Source: Eleginops maclovinus (taxonomy: Eukaryota > Chordata > Actinopteri > Perciformes > Eleginopidae). From it: DNA of 64,000 nt. The first letter of the stretch is position 1; each line of letters starts with the position of its first letter. A program made the translations under genes and the position numbers. A model generated the notes under the pieces. The model saw nothing but the letters and a program-made list of their open reading frames with translations. It was not told the origin of the DNA and made no database searches. This document shows, piece after piece, positions 11,524 through 22,700 of this stretch. Location: positions 28,566,293 to 28,630,292 of the forward strand of contig NC_086357.1 of NCBI RefSeq assembly GCF_036324505.1. Direction: 5' to 3'.

Positions 11524-12122
11524 TATAGTCCAGTTGCCAGCATCGTGAACCCGGACACGTTGAGGACCCCAAAGTTCAATGCTAGAAATATATAGCAGGG
11601 GTCTCCAGCACATAGAAACTGCAGGATGCTAACCTGCACATGTTGGGCAATTTGCACAATAGTTAAAAAATGGTTTGCGATTTGGACAATTTTGGAGGGT
11701 TATGGGGGGTTATTGAGGATTTGGAAACCGATTCTGACAAATACAGGATGGAAATTGGCAGAAATGGGCCATATTTGTTCTCTTTGTGGGCTGATTTTGA
11801 CTACCATGAGTAGTGTTGGGACCTGTGGATATAGAGAGCACCAAATAAATAGGCTATCCAATCCAAATGATCCAGAGTCCCCTAAATCTTCAACATCGAC
11901 CCTAAATTCATCAGAAGCACTCCACCAACAGTACCGATATGTCCAGCATCGTCAATAACCCCAAAAACTGTCCAAATTGGCCTCGCCATAATGGTACTTA
12001 TGCTAATTGTGCAAATGGCCAGACTCATGCAGTTTCTCTACGGAGACCCCTGCTATACGTTTCTAACATAAAACTTTGGGGTACTCAACAATTCAGGGTT
12101 CACTTTGGGACTCAACTGGATT
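11524..12122. mobile_element. Foldback / MITE-like element downstream of s1pr1
   Basis: The left arm (11,524-11,665) and the reverse complement of the right arm (about 11,985-12,122) share ATAGTCCAGTTG, GTTGAGGACCCCAAAGTT, TATAGCAGGGGTCTCC, AGAAACTGCA and ATTTGCACAAT. The pairing continues inward (TTTGGACAATTTTGG against TTTGGACAGTTTTTGG). There is no coding capacity. A fragment of one arm (AGAAACTGCAGGATGCTAAC) recurs at 26,850-26,882 on the minus strand. Confidence 0.7.
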
Positions 12123-12195
12123 ATTCGAAGGTGTACGGATGAAGATGAATATACAACAGATGTGAGCTTCATAGAAAGTGCTCGTGGTCCTCATA

Positions 12196-12267
12196 GAAGA
12201 AGAAGAAGAAGAAGAAGAAGAAGAAGAAGAAGAAGAAGAAGAAGAAGAAGAAGAAGAAGAAGAAGAA
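12196..12267. repeat. (GAA)n microsatellite
   Basis: About 24 pure AGA/GAA trinucleotides, just past the right arm of the foldback element. Confidence 0.95.
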
Positions 12268-12839
12268 CCAGACTTTGTACTGACCCTCTAAGAACAACTA
12301 GAACCCGTAGCGCTTAAAGACACAGCTGTCAAATATTTAAGAATTCAAATTAATTCCTGGAGATTTTTCTTTGTTTGCTCCATTTCCCTTAAGAATACTT
12401 AACCCATGAATTCAGACTTCAGGCGCTTCTCCAGATCCAAGACTTTGGTTCATTGTCTGTTTCTGGTGGTCACAGACAAACAAGACAATGAGATGATTAA
12501 CCGTCTTGGTTCACAGAGAGTGACCTGAACTGGGAATTCTGGCGGTCATGTGACATTTTTGTAAAAAGTTAACTGTAAAAGTTGTAGAAACTGTCGGTCA
12601 GAATGTATTTTCTACTTCCTGTCTGTGTCGTTGTCATTGTGCCGTAGAGACGTCGGTGTAGTGGAAATAATTTATATTTGAAAGAAAAACACACACATCA
12701 CAAACGAGAGGAGGAACGTTTTGTACAGTCGTGCTTCAGAAGTATGGAAGCTCATTACTGCCAAGGAAAATATCTATACATTTGAATGAACTGTTCTTAC
12801 ACATCTCTTTATCAGGTCTTCTGGACCCCTCAAAGCGTC

Positions 12840-13012
12840 ACACACTGCGACTCATTCCTGCAGAGCAGCACCACTTGCTCTAGGGAAGCTAACACTCACA
12901 CACACTCACACACCATTGGCCATCGGGAGCAACTCCGGGTTCAGTATCTTGCCCTAGGACAGAACGGGCTGGGATTGAACCCTCAACCTACTGGATGAAA
13001 GACGACCACACC
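12840..13012 (-). mobile_element. tRNA-derived SINE (second family)
   Basis: On the minus strand it has a tRNA-like head with GGTTGAGGGTTCAATCCCAG, then GTCCTAGGGCAAGATACTGA. A CA-rich segment and CCGATGG-like (CCATTGG...) motifs characteristic of common fish SINEs follow. Confidence 0.65.
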
Positions 13013-15120
13013 CCCCCACAGCCACAATCACCCCTCAAAAAAGTTATCATTTTCAAGCAAGTTTATTATTAACCTTAAAAACCAACGATCTCAAGACCAG
13101 TTTTTGGGACATCTGAAGTCGTTCCAATCACTTGAATGAAATGCATAATTTTGGGAAATTCATTATAATTATATCTTTTTGGTATTCATTTAATTTTGAT
13201 GTTTTTTTCTGAGAAATTTCACGTTTTCAGAAACTAAATAATTGACATGTGATTTTGATTTTGTTTGGCAGAAATGGGCTTCCGTACTCATCTCTCGTCA
13301 CCACGGTGACCTGATTGATTAATCCCATTAATGAATTTGTGTTTGTTGACGTCCAGCCTGAACTCGTCTGCACTGTTTAACTCCTGAGTGTTTGTTGGTT
13401 TGTTAGATCTTAATAAAGACAGAAATAGAAACACACCATTCTGGCGGGAAAAGCTGCTTTCACATCTCATTAGAAATGCTCTACAAGAAAAATAGTAATA
13501 AGGATCTGCCGTATTTCCTAAAACTACCTGAGCTTCATGAAGTTAAGGCAGTTAGTTTGTACCTTGTGTTGGAGCACGGGAAGAAGCGGAAGAATAAGGA
13601 TTCCTTGCTGGTCCCACAGAGGGGAAAGACCCATCCTAGTGTTGGGAGCAGTGGGCTGCCATACATACGGCGCCCGGGGGAGCAGTGTAGGGAACAGTGC
13701 CTTGCTCAGGGACACCACGGTAGACCTTGGTCTTTCAGGGACTTAATCTGGTGACCTTATTAGGGAGAATTGTGAGAATAAAAGAAGGATTTCTGACTTT
13801 GATCCCAGAATTCTTAGAAAGAACTTGATTCTGACATTTTGTTGCTGAAAGTCTCAAAATTCTGAGAAAAAAGTCAGAATTCTGAGACTTTAAGAATAGT
13901 CAGAATTTGTTCTTCTTCTCAGAAATACTTTGAATGTCTTTTAAACTCAGAATTCTGAAAAAAATAAAAAGCTTGACTTTTTTCTCATGACTCAAAAACG
14001 TTCTTTTGGTCAGGTCTCAAAATAGTTTCCACATTTGGCCGAAATCATCTTCTGTAAAGACTAGTTTAAAGGTTCTCTCTTAAATTAGTTTGTAAAAATG
14101 ATCCTGTTAGATTACCTAAAGTATTTGCATCAGATTTAAAGACTTGTATGAATCACACAACGCTTCAGAGTCCATCGTTAATCCAAAGTATAAACAGTGA
14201 AAAACAACAGCATCCATTACACTTCTAAAACAAGTTGAATCAATGAAGTACATCTTATCTTAAATATAATAAAAATACATTACAGATTGTGAAAGTACAT
14301 ATACAGTATGTTAGTGTTGATTGAAGGGGACAGAGAGGGTCTATGCCGCCGCCCTGTGGCCACATCTGGACATTACAATAACAACTTGAACCAAATATAG
14401 TCAACCCAAAAATACCCCAAAAATACTATGAAAACATACATTTAGAACTTAGAAAATAAACAATACCAAAAAGATGAATACATACCAGAAAACAGTTTAT
14501 CAAGAAGATAAGGAATAAAAACACAACATTCAAATATACCATAATTAATATTACAACCAACACATATACATAGAATACATCATTAAAAAGCAGAAACAGA
14601 TTATGATTTAATATGACAGGAACATAAATACATATAGGGAAATAAGATAGATTAGATAAATAAGAATGATTTAATGAAATAAAAAGAGTAGAACAATAAA
14701 CACATAACATCTCAAAATAGGAAATAAAACAGAACTAAAATACAACCTTAAAAGTAAACATCTTTAGACTGACAAATACAAACTATGATATGCTATTCTT
14801 GCACAATACATGTAAATACCATCCCACTTTGGTTTTGTGTAAGTTGTGATTTAGCTCTTTCATAGTGTTCAATAGATCTGATCTCTTTCATATTCTCACT
14901 CTTTTGGGTCAGTGTTAGTTTCCGTTCTGAGATTGTATCATTGTTTATTTTCTACTTTTTTAAATTCTGGGATTAAAGAAGTATATCTAATATTATGGGA
15001 TGTAAAAGTAGCCAATAATATGTAGAATAACACCGTTTTCAAAACAGACAGCTGTACCGTTTGAATTATTTATAGTGATTTTATTCTTAATGTAAAATCA
15101 TCCAAACAGGCTCTGACTTG
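13012..15120. other. AT-rich intergenic interval between s1pr1 and zbtb37
   Basis: Apart from the SINE at 13.6 kb there is only AT-rich unique-looking sequence with TCAGAATTCTGA-type short inverted motifs (13,800-13,960). No gene or C/D snoRNA was recognised. Confidence 0.6.
13598..13770 (-). mobile_element. tRNA-derived SINE, same family as 6.5 kb
   Basis: Reverse-strand copy: CACCAGATTAAGTCCCTGAA, GAGCAAGGCACTGTTCCCTA and CTGCTCCCAACACTAGGATG are recognisable. Its 3' end is truncated. Confidence 0.8.
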
Positions 15121-15207
15121 GATGTGTGCGCGTGTGCGCGTGCTTGTTTGAACTCCACTTTTCTGCCAAACTCCAAGCGCCGTGATGACCCCTTCGCCTC
15201 ACAGGTG

Positions 15208-15287
15208 GATGCTGGGAAATGAAGTCTCTCACTCAGCCGTTCACCCGCCACCCCTCCCGGTCAGGAACTACATTTCCCATCGTGCCC
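15208..15287. promoter_or_regulatory. Paired ZNF143/Staf-type sites in zbtb37 promoter
   Basis: Two ZNF143-like motifs face each other. The RC of GATGCTGGGAAATGAAGT (15,208-15,225) reads ACTTCATTTCCCAGCATC. The second is AACTACATTTCCCATCGTGC (15,266-15,285). Both fit the ACTACAATTCCCANNATGC-type consensus often found near starts of CpG-island promoters. The surrounding 15,120-15,660 is CpG-rich. Confidence 0.6.
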
Positions 15288-15289
15288 CG

Positions 15290-15660
15290 CGCGTGTTCTT
15301 CCCTCCTTCCTTCCTGCAGCCTCGGCCCTCCTGCCGTAAAAAAAAGAAGGAAGATGAGAAGCAGCCGCGGTAGGGCGCCGACACCGAGCCGAACCGGAAC
15401 CGAATCCCGATCCGAACCCCCAGTCTGAGTCCAGAGGAACCATGGCCGAGTTGCGGCCGCTGACAGACCGGAGCTCGGCTGCTGTTCCCCGGCCCTGAAC
15501 CCGCCCCGGAGCCGCTGGAGACCCGGAGCCTGGATAAGCTGCAGGGCCGAACCGAACCGAGCCGAGCCGAGCCGTCCTCTCCCGCCCTGATGCTCAGCTG
15601 TCTGCAGAACTGAAGACTGCAACGTCCCTGAAACAAGAGCCGACCCCCCCTCCCCCTCAG
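15290..15660 (+). other. zbtb37: Probable 5' non-coding exon of zbtb37
   Basis: A GC/CpG-rich block ends in a CT-rich stretch and the donor CCTCAG/gtgaga (gt at 15,661). It is followed by a 1.6-kb intron to the acceptor at 17,295. A short upstream ORF of 18 codons starts at 15,441 (ACCATGG context) and ends before the donor. This is typical of BTB-ZF gene leaders. The transcription start is not determined. Confidence 0.55.
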
Positions 15661-15799
15661 GTGAGAGGCACACCTGGAGCTTTACCTGGAGACAGTCCCG
15701 CAGCTGGGCCCTGATCCGGACTTACCAAGAGTTCTGATCCCGCTAGAGCGGCAGCCATAGGTCCAGTAATCTAAACCATGATCTTAGACTGTAAAATAT

Positions 15800-16765
15800 A
15801 TACTCAGATATTTCACTGAGTACAGTAGAAGTACTCAGATCTTGAGTTAAAGTAGAAGTACTCAGATCTTGAGTTAAAGTAGAAGTACTCAGATCTTGAG
15901 TTAAAGTAGAAGTACTCAGATCTTGAGTTAAAGTAGAAGTACTCAGATCTTCAGTTAAAGTAGAAGTACTCTGATCTTGAGTAAAAGTAGAAGTACTCAG
16001 ATCTTGAGTTAAAGTAGAAGTACTCAGATCTTGTACTTGAGTAAAGTAGAAGTACTCAGATCTTGAGTTAAAGTAGAAGTACTCAGATCTTGTACTTCAG
16101 TAAAAGTAGAAGTACTCAGATCTTGAGTTAAAGTAGAAGTACTCAGATCTTGTACTTGAGTTAAAGTAGAAGTACTCAGATCTTGTACTTCAGTAAAAGT
16201 AGAAGTACTCAGATCTTGTACTTGAGTAAAAGTAGAAGTACTCAGATCTTGTACTTGAGTTAAAGTAGAAGTACTCAGATCTTGTACTTGAGTAAAAGTA
16301 GAAGTACTCAGATCTTGTACTTGAGTTAAAGTAGAAGTACTCAGATCTTGGACTTCAGTAAAGTAGAAGTACTCAGATTTTGAGTAAAAGTAGAAGTACT
16401 CTGATCTTGTACTTCAGTAAAAGTAGAAGTACTCAGATCTTGGACTTCAGTAAAAGTAGAAGTACTCAGATCTTGTACTTCAGTAAAAGTAGAAGTACTC
16501 AGATCTTGTACTTCCGTAAAAGTAGAAGTTCTCAGATCTTGTACTTCAGTAAAAGTAGAAGTACTCAGATCTTGTACTTGAGTAAAAGTAGAAGTACTCA
16601 GATATTGTACTTCAGTAAAAGTAGAAGTACTCAGATCTTGTACTTCAGTAAAAGTAGAAGTACTCAGATCTTGTACTTCAGTAAAAGTAGAAGTACTCAG
16701 ATCTTGTACTTCAGTAAAAGTAGAAGTACTCATAATTGGACTTGTTAAAGTACTTGAGTAGAAGT
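15800..16765 (+). repeat. 27-33-bp AGATCT-containing minisatellite in zbtb37 intron 1
   Basis: About 30 imperfect units built from AGATCTTGTACTTGAGTAAA and AGTAGAAGTACTC, with shorter 27-bp versions in the 5' half. A BglII site is in nearly every unit. Homologous to the array at 43.3-44.5 kb in the opposite orientation. The antisense and sense ORFs here are repeat artefacts. Confidence 0.93.
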
Positions 16766-17303
16766 ACTCAGTTACACGTCTGTATTAACGTGAATGTGTT
16801 TGGACATAGTACTCTCAGTTCTAGGAAAGAAATGTGTTCTGAGATTTTATCCTAAAAAACCTGAATGAAAAGAACCTGCAGGAAAAGGAAGAACAATGAT
16901 CTCACAGACTTTATTCTACAGAGAGATTACTCTTTATCATTTTGATGCAAATACTTTTGTACTTTAACTAAGCTCCGCCCCCCAAATGATGCTCCAGATA
17001 TGCATTTGAATGACGACTGAAGAAGCAGCTGTTTGGTTTTATTAATAATACAGATTCATATATTTACGAGGCGCTCAGAATCAGGATGACTTGTTTCGTC
17101 CCAAAGAAAAATGTACAATTACAGCAAAATATAGACGGGGAACATAAAAGGCTGTGCGATAAAAGGCGTGCACATACACACACACACACATATATACATA
17201 TACATGCTATATATATATATATATGTATATATGTGTGTGTATTGTAGTTTTTATATATCTCCTGTGTGTATTTTATACGTGGTGTTTCCCTGCAGGCTGC
17301 AGC

Positions 17304-19742
17304 ATGGAGCGCTCCGGCAGCGTTCAGCTGGACATCCCGGACTTCAGTAACTCGGTCCTGTCTCACCTGAACCAGCTGCGCGTCCAGGGCCGTCTCTGCG
17401 ACATCGTGGTGAACGTGCAGGGCCAGAGCTTCCGGGCGCACAAGGTGGTTCTCGCCGCCAGCTCGCCGTACTTCCGCGACCACATGTCTCTGGGCCAGAT
17501 GAGCACGGTGTCGCTGACGGTGATCCGGAACCCGACGGTGTTCGAGCAGCTGCTGAGCTTCTGCTACACCGGGCGCCTCTGCCTGCAGCTGGCCGACATC
17601 ATCAGCTACCTGACGGCCGCCAGCTTCCTGCAGATGCAGCACATCATTGACCGCTGCACGCAGATCCTGGAGGGGATCCACCTGAAGATCAGCCTGGCCG
17701 ACCTGGACGAGGGGGAGGAGGATCGGGGGGGGCGGGGCGGCAGGACGCTTGAGGCCGCGGTGCGAGCTGGAGCTCATCATGCCGGGCTGCGACTGATCAG
17801 CACCCGGGGGGGAGCCGAGTGCGAAGCCATCAGCCCCGCCGACGAGCCGCTCAGCCCCCCACCACCGGTGGAGCACAGCGGGCTGGAGGGGGGGGCCACC
17901 ACCGCCGGACGCAAAGAACCCATCCTCCGCATCAACCGGGCCGGGCAGTGGTACGTGGAGACCAGCAGCGAGCCGGAGAGAACCGGCAGCTCGGAGGAGG
18001 GTGGCGGCACCGAGCGGGTTCGGATAAAGACAGAGAGGATGGAGGAGTGGATCGGAGCGGGGGGGCACCAGGAGGAAGGGGAGCCGCTGGGGGAGGAAAC
18101 CACCGTCATGATCGACACTTCGGGGCGCAGTACGCTGGTGACCGGGTCGGGAGGGCGGGGGGCGACCGGCAGCGCACAGCCATCCTCCAGCTTCAGCGAG
18201 ACGGAAAGGTGAGTTTCTGCAGATGCTAATGCTAATGCTAATGTTTGGGAGGCTGCTCCTGAGTGTTATTCCCGGGTAAAAGTATTAACGTGTTACCTTG
18301 CGTGTCAGGTTCAGTCCCACGGGCAGTGTGGTGGTCATCGCCGAGCGTCAGAGAGCGAAGAGTGAGTCTCCCAGCCGAGCGGACGACCTGCGACAGCCTC
18401 AGGTACAGAACCAGAACCAGTGAAGTCATTTAAACTACAGAGTACATATCGCCTCGGTGGGAGATGTCCCTTGATGCATTTGCCTATTCTGTGGGAGAAT
18501 GGAGTAAGGGGTCTCTACTCAGGTCCATCCAATCAATGTAACCCAAAATCCACAATCTGTGTCCGGGCTCCAGAAGGCAAAGCTCTTAATCTACCGGTCC
18601 ATCTTTGTTCCCACCCTCACCTATCGTCATGACCGAAAGAACGAGATCGCGGATACAAGCCGCCCGTACGGGTTTTCTCAGGAGGTTGGCTGGCATCTCC
18701 CTTAAGGATACTTAATGAGAAGTGCAGTGATTTGGGAGGGTCTAGGGGTGTTCCAGGTAGTCCAGGACCAGGTGGAAGGATTATATCTCCACGCTGGCCT
18801 CGGAGCATCTTGCAGTCCCCCATGCAGAGCTGGTTGATGTGGCCAGGGGAAAGGGGGGCTTGGGACCTTCTGCTGGAACTGCTTCCTCCTCTGGTCCTGG
18901 GTCTGCCCTTTGCTCTCCTCCTTGCTGGACGTGCCAGGAACACCTCCCCTATGTTCAGTCCCTCTTAACGACTGAACTTCTCACCTAATCCCTGAGGGGG
19001 ATGCCAGCCGACCCCGGGAGAAAACCCATCACAGCCGTTTGTACTCGTGATCTTGTTCGCTCAGTCATAACCCATCCTTTGTGGCCAGGTGAGGGTCAAG
19101 TATTTTGTGTAGTTTGTTTGTCCTGGCCCCTGGTGTGTAAAGAACTTCAGCATCTATGTAAACCACCGCAGTTTTTCCAGGGATTTCAGATGCAGTGTAT
19201 GCTCTGGTTCTGTATCAACGTATATCTCTTTGCTTCAGGGCGAGGAGCAAGCCTCCTTCGATATGGGCGGCTACGAGGATTACCTGAGGGAGCAAGTGGG
19301 CGACCGCTGGTTCCGCTACAACCCGCGGCTCACCTGCATCTACTGCTGCAAGTCCTTCAACCAGAAGGGCAGCCTGGACCGCCACATGCGGCTGCACATG
19401 GGCATCACGCCCTTCGTGTGTCGCATCTGCGGGAAGAAGTACACCCGCAAGGACCAGCTGGAGTACCACATCCGCAAGCACACGGGCAACAAGCCCTTCC
19501 ACTGCCACGTCTGCGGCAAGAGCTTCCCCTTCCAGGCCATCCTCAACCAGCACTTCCGCAAGAACCACCCGGGCTGTGCTCCCCAGGAGGCCCAGAGCGC
19601 ATCGCCCGAGACCACCACCACCTCCGTCACCTCCAGGGGGGGGCCCAGCGACGAGGCCTCGCCCAGCCAGGAGGAAGGTGAGGGCGGTGGGACGTACGGA
19701 GAGGGACCCCAAGCCTCCGTCTCCACCACGGGGCCCGACTGA
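17304..19742 (+). CDS. zbtb37: Zinc finger and BTB domain-containing protein 37
   Basis: A nuclear BTB/C2H2 protein, presumed transcriptional regulator. Coding exons: 17,304-18,208, 18,309-18,402 and 19,239-19,742. Donors are gtgagt and gtacag, acceptors gtgtcag and tgcttcag, and phases 2 and 0 join cleanly. The product is 500 aa (human about 503). The start ATG lies 8 nt after a ctgcag acceptor and opens MERSGSVQLDIPDFSNS, as in human ZBTB37. The BTB domain covers about residues 22-130 (CDIVVNVQG, FRAHKVVLAASSPYFRDHM). A conserved linker motif EPILRINRAGQWYVE follows near residue 210. Three C2H2 fingers lie at about 366-386, 394-414 and 422-443, and the protein ends SVSTTGPD as in human. The middle region is Gly/Glu-rich and less conserved. 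Intron 1 holds a 33-bp-class minisatellite; intron 2 holds LINE fragments. A possible poly(A) signal AATAAA sits near 20,488. Confidence 0.96.
18445..18905 (+). mobile_element. Diverged LINE 3' fragment in zbtb37 intron 2
   Basis: Same LINE type as at 41.3 kb: CCACCCTCACCTATCGTCAT, GAAAGAACGAGATCGCGGAT, CCAGGACCAGGTGGAAGGAT and AGCTGGTTGATGTGGCCAGG. It has an internal deletion and frame breaks. Confidence 0.75.
18888..19096 (-). mobile_element. Inverted LINE fragment in zbtb37 intron 2
   Basis: Reverse complement of the same LINE: GGACGTGCCAGGAACACCTC, GAACTTCTCACCTAATCCCT and GTGATCTTGTTCGCTCAGTC, ending GGCCAGGTGAGGG. With 18,600-18,905 it forms an inverted pair. Confidence 0.7.
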
Positions 19743-22700
19743 CCCCGACAGAACTGTCTCCGCTTTAAACCACATCTACCTTCACAAAGCAACCCAACAG
19801 ATGAAGCTCAACGAAGAAACGCCACACACTCCAACAACCTCAGTCGCCACGCCACGTGGGTCTTTACGTTACAGATTTCTACTTTTATATTTACAGTTTC
19901 AGGCTCAACAGACAAACTGCTCAGTGCCAGTCCAACACTAAAACCTTCATATCTGCCTCGAGACAATCCAGAGCGGCGCGGGTAATGTTAATATTTATAG
20001 AAGTAATCCTGCGCGCTCTCTAAAGTCCCACACCGGCAAAAAAACATTTAGATGCACAAAAGGTCTGACTGTTAAAGCTCCTGTGTGATCAGAGTTTCCT
20101 TTCTCATGAAGCTGAGTGGAGATCTCAGTGCTCTCCATTAGTTTGTATTATCGATCCTTTGAATGATCGATCTAGGAGAGTAACTTCAAGGAGACACCTT
20201 CAAACATCTTTTTCTGTCCGAGCCAAGAGTTTAAGTTTCCTGTAAGAAGGTAAAGAACTTCAGTCAGGAAAACCAGAAGGGCCGAGCTTTCCAGGGTTTC
20301 CCATGGTCTTCTTTAGTGAAGCAGACCTGCTCAGCTGTCATCAGGTAATCCAAGTAAAGGACTTTAACCCTCATTTATTAAAGTCCAACGTTACCTCTCA
20401 GCCTGTTTAACACTGAGAGCCAAGAAGGTCATGGGAGTAAAACTCCAGGAACTTAAATATTATCATATCTCAGCAACAAACTCAGAAATAAAAGCAAAGT
20501 AGAGAACTCTGATCACATGGGATTACCTAATTTGGCTGTAAAATACACCATTCAGATTTATTGATGGATAGTTAGGGCTGTACCGAGCACAACACACATT
20601 AACATGTTGTTCTCCAAACAAAATAGAGTATGTAGTGAAGGAGTTATGGCTTTTTTATCAGAACCAGGAGGAATTACATTTGGTGTTCCGCAGGGATCCA
20701 TCTTAGAGCTCTTTATCTCACGTATGTAAATGATACATGTATCTGCAGGTTGATTGTGGGCTCCTTCTGGATCCGGATAACTCAGCTTGCATTTTTTGAA
20801 AAAAGGTCCATTTTTATCAATAATAGAATAAAATATAGATGATTTTGAAGATATTGGGATCAGATTGGGTCCAGGAGAAATCACATCGGGTGTTCCCCAG
20901 GGATCAACTTTAGGACCCCTACTGATTCTCTCATATATGTCAGTTATGATAAATCTGGAGTTGATTGGAAGCTCTTTCTGTATGCTGACGATTCAGTTGC
21001 ATACTTTACTTTTCATTTTCTCCGGTTTGCATTTACTCAAAAAGATAGATGCAATTAATTCCAAAATTCACAAAAGATTTGATCCAACCGAATATTATGC
21101 ATCAAATCCATGTCTGCAATGCTTAAGCTTTCCCCCCTCGCTGTTAGCTAGCTATCTAACAGCGCCATACATACATTTATAGGACCCCAGTATTCAAACC
21201 ACAGTGACAGACTGTAAACACTAAGGCTCGGTACAGCCCTACGGAAGCCTCAGAGTTTGTGAGGCTCTGGTTCACCTGGCAGCCTGTTGACGAAGATAAG
21301 CTACACCGCTCAGTTACCTCTCATCACGACGCAATACAGCTGCTGCCCCGCACAGCACCACCGGGGGGCGCTCTCACCACAGGGCCCCCGCAGACTTCTC
21401 AGATATTTTTATAAACAAGCATGACTCCTTTCTGTTGTTTTTCTTGGACACTTTTTTTGCTCTGACAATGTGTGTACCGGACGAGGAGGCCGAGTCACGA
21501 CCCGACCAGGGAACTCCCTGTTTGGGACGCGTTCAATCTGCTGCACATCCGCGAGGGAAACAGCGCGTAAGCTATGGGGTCCGAAAGATCGCAATACCGC
21601 GTGTCGTAAAACAATATCGATTTAGATTTCAGGAGTTTCTCGGATAGCGGATTCTATTTGTGGTAGAACATGTTACATTTACGACGTGACACCGAAAAGG
21701 ACACCGTAGTGTAAGGGCGCAACCGTGAACCGTGAACCAGGGTGTTCTGCATACGCCGATGTATTCTGTATACTCGGATAGTTAGGAGAATACGTTAACA
21801 CGTTCCTTTCCGATCTGCTATTAGCTATTGCTTTCCTCAGCTCAGTGATTCTCGTTGATTGAAATATTTGCTTTAGGCTCAAAATGGTGCAACTTGTCGC
21901 CACGATCAGACTACAGGTCTTTTCTTAACGCCAGCTGTTGATTGTTAGTGCTTGATTTTCCATCGTGATGATTGTCCGCACGACATCCACATCGGCCGGT
22001 TCCTAACTACACAACTTTTGAAATAGCTTAGAATTACAACCTGAAATGTATCTACACCTGCCCGCCCTGATACCGATGTCCCCAGCGTCCTCTTTGGGGC
22101 TTCATGCGCAGTTTGATGTGCTGAAGAACGGAGGCAGGTCGACGTTTCAAATGCAGTTTGATATCATAAACGAAATGCAAATCAACATAACTAAAAACAG
22201 CTGGACCTCAGAACCTTCCGAACCTATAACCAGCGGACGGTCCCGTGCAGCAGAGGTGATGCGTCCCGGGGTCGGGTCAGTGACCTGGGGGGGGGGGGGG
22301 GACAGGATGGATGTATTTTCCGGACCACGGAGCCGAACTGAAACCCTCCACAGGTCCCAGATCAGGGACAGGAGGGCGGCGGGTCCGGACACCAAAGGAA
22401 AGAGGACGAGGAACTTCAGCACTTATCAGAGAGGGAGGATCAAACGTTTTATAAGAACAGTATAGATCACATATTATCAGACTATTTAAACTACGATGTT
22501 CATTTGTTTTTGCATAATGTAAGTCAGCTGGTAGCACGTGGAGCGGCGGTTTCGGTTTTTCTACAGCGCCGTGAGTCTGACGTTTTTATGCAAGAAGCCA
22601 GCGGCTGTGACTCTTCAGGCTAACACAGGAACCTTCAGGTATTCAGACTCTGTCCGTCAGCCGGACGTTAACTCCCGTAGCAGGGCGCTAAAGGCTACAC

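Noticed and set aside
13012..15200. GAS5-like snoRNA host gene upstream of zbtb37
   Set aside because: In human, GAS5 is next to ZBTB37, so I looked for C/D box pairs on the minus strand. None was convincing by eye; a covariance-model search would decide.
17064..18068. 334-codon ORF antisense to zbtb37
   Set aside because: Antisense shadow of the GC-rich BTB exon with a microsatellite tail.
22046..22465. 139-codon ORF
   Set aside because: No domain, no splice context and no homology recognised; composition resembles flanking intergenic DNA.
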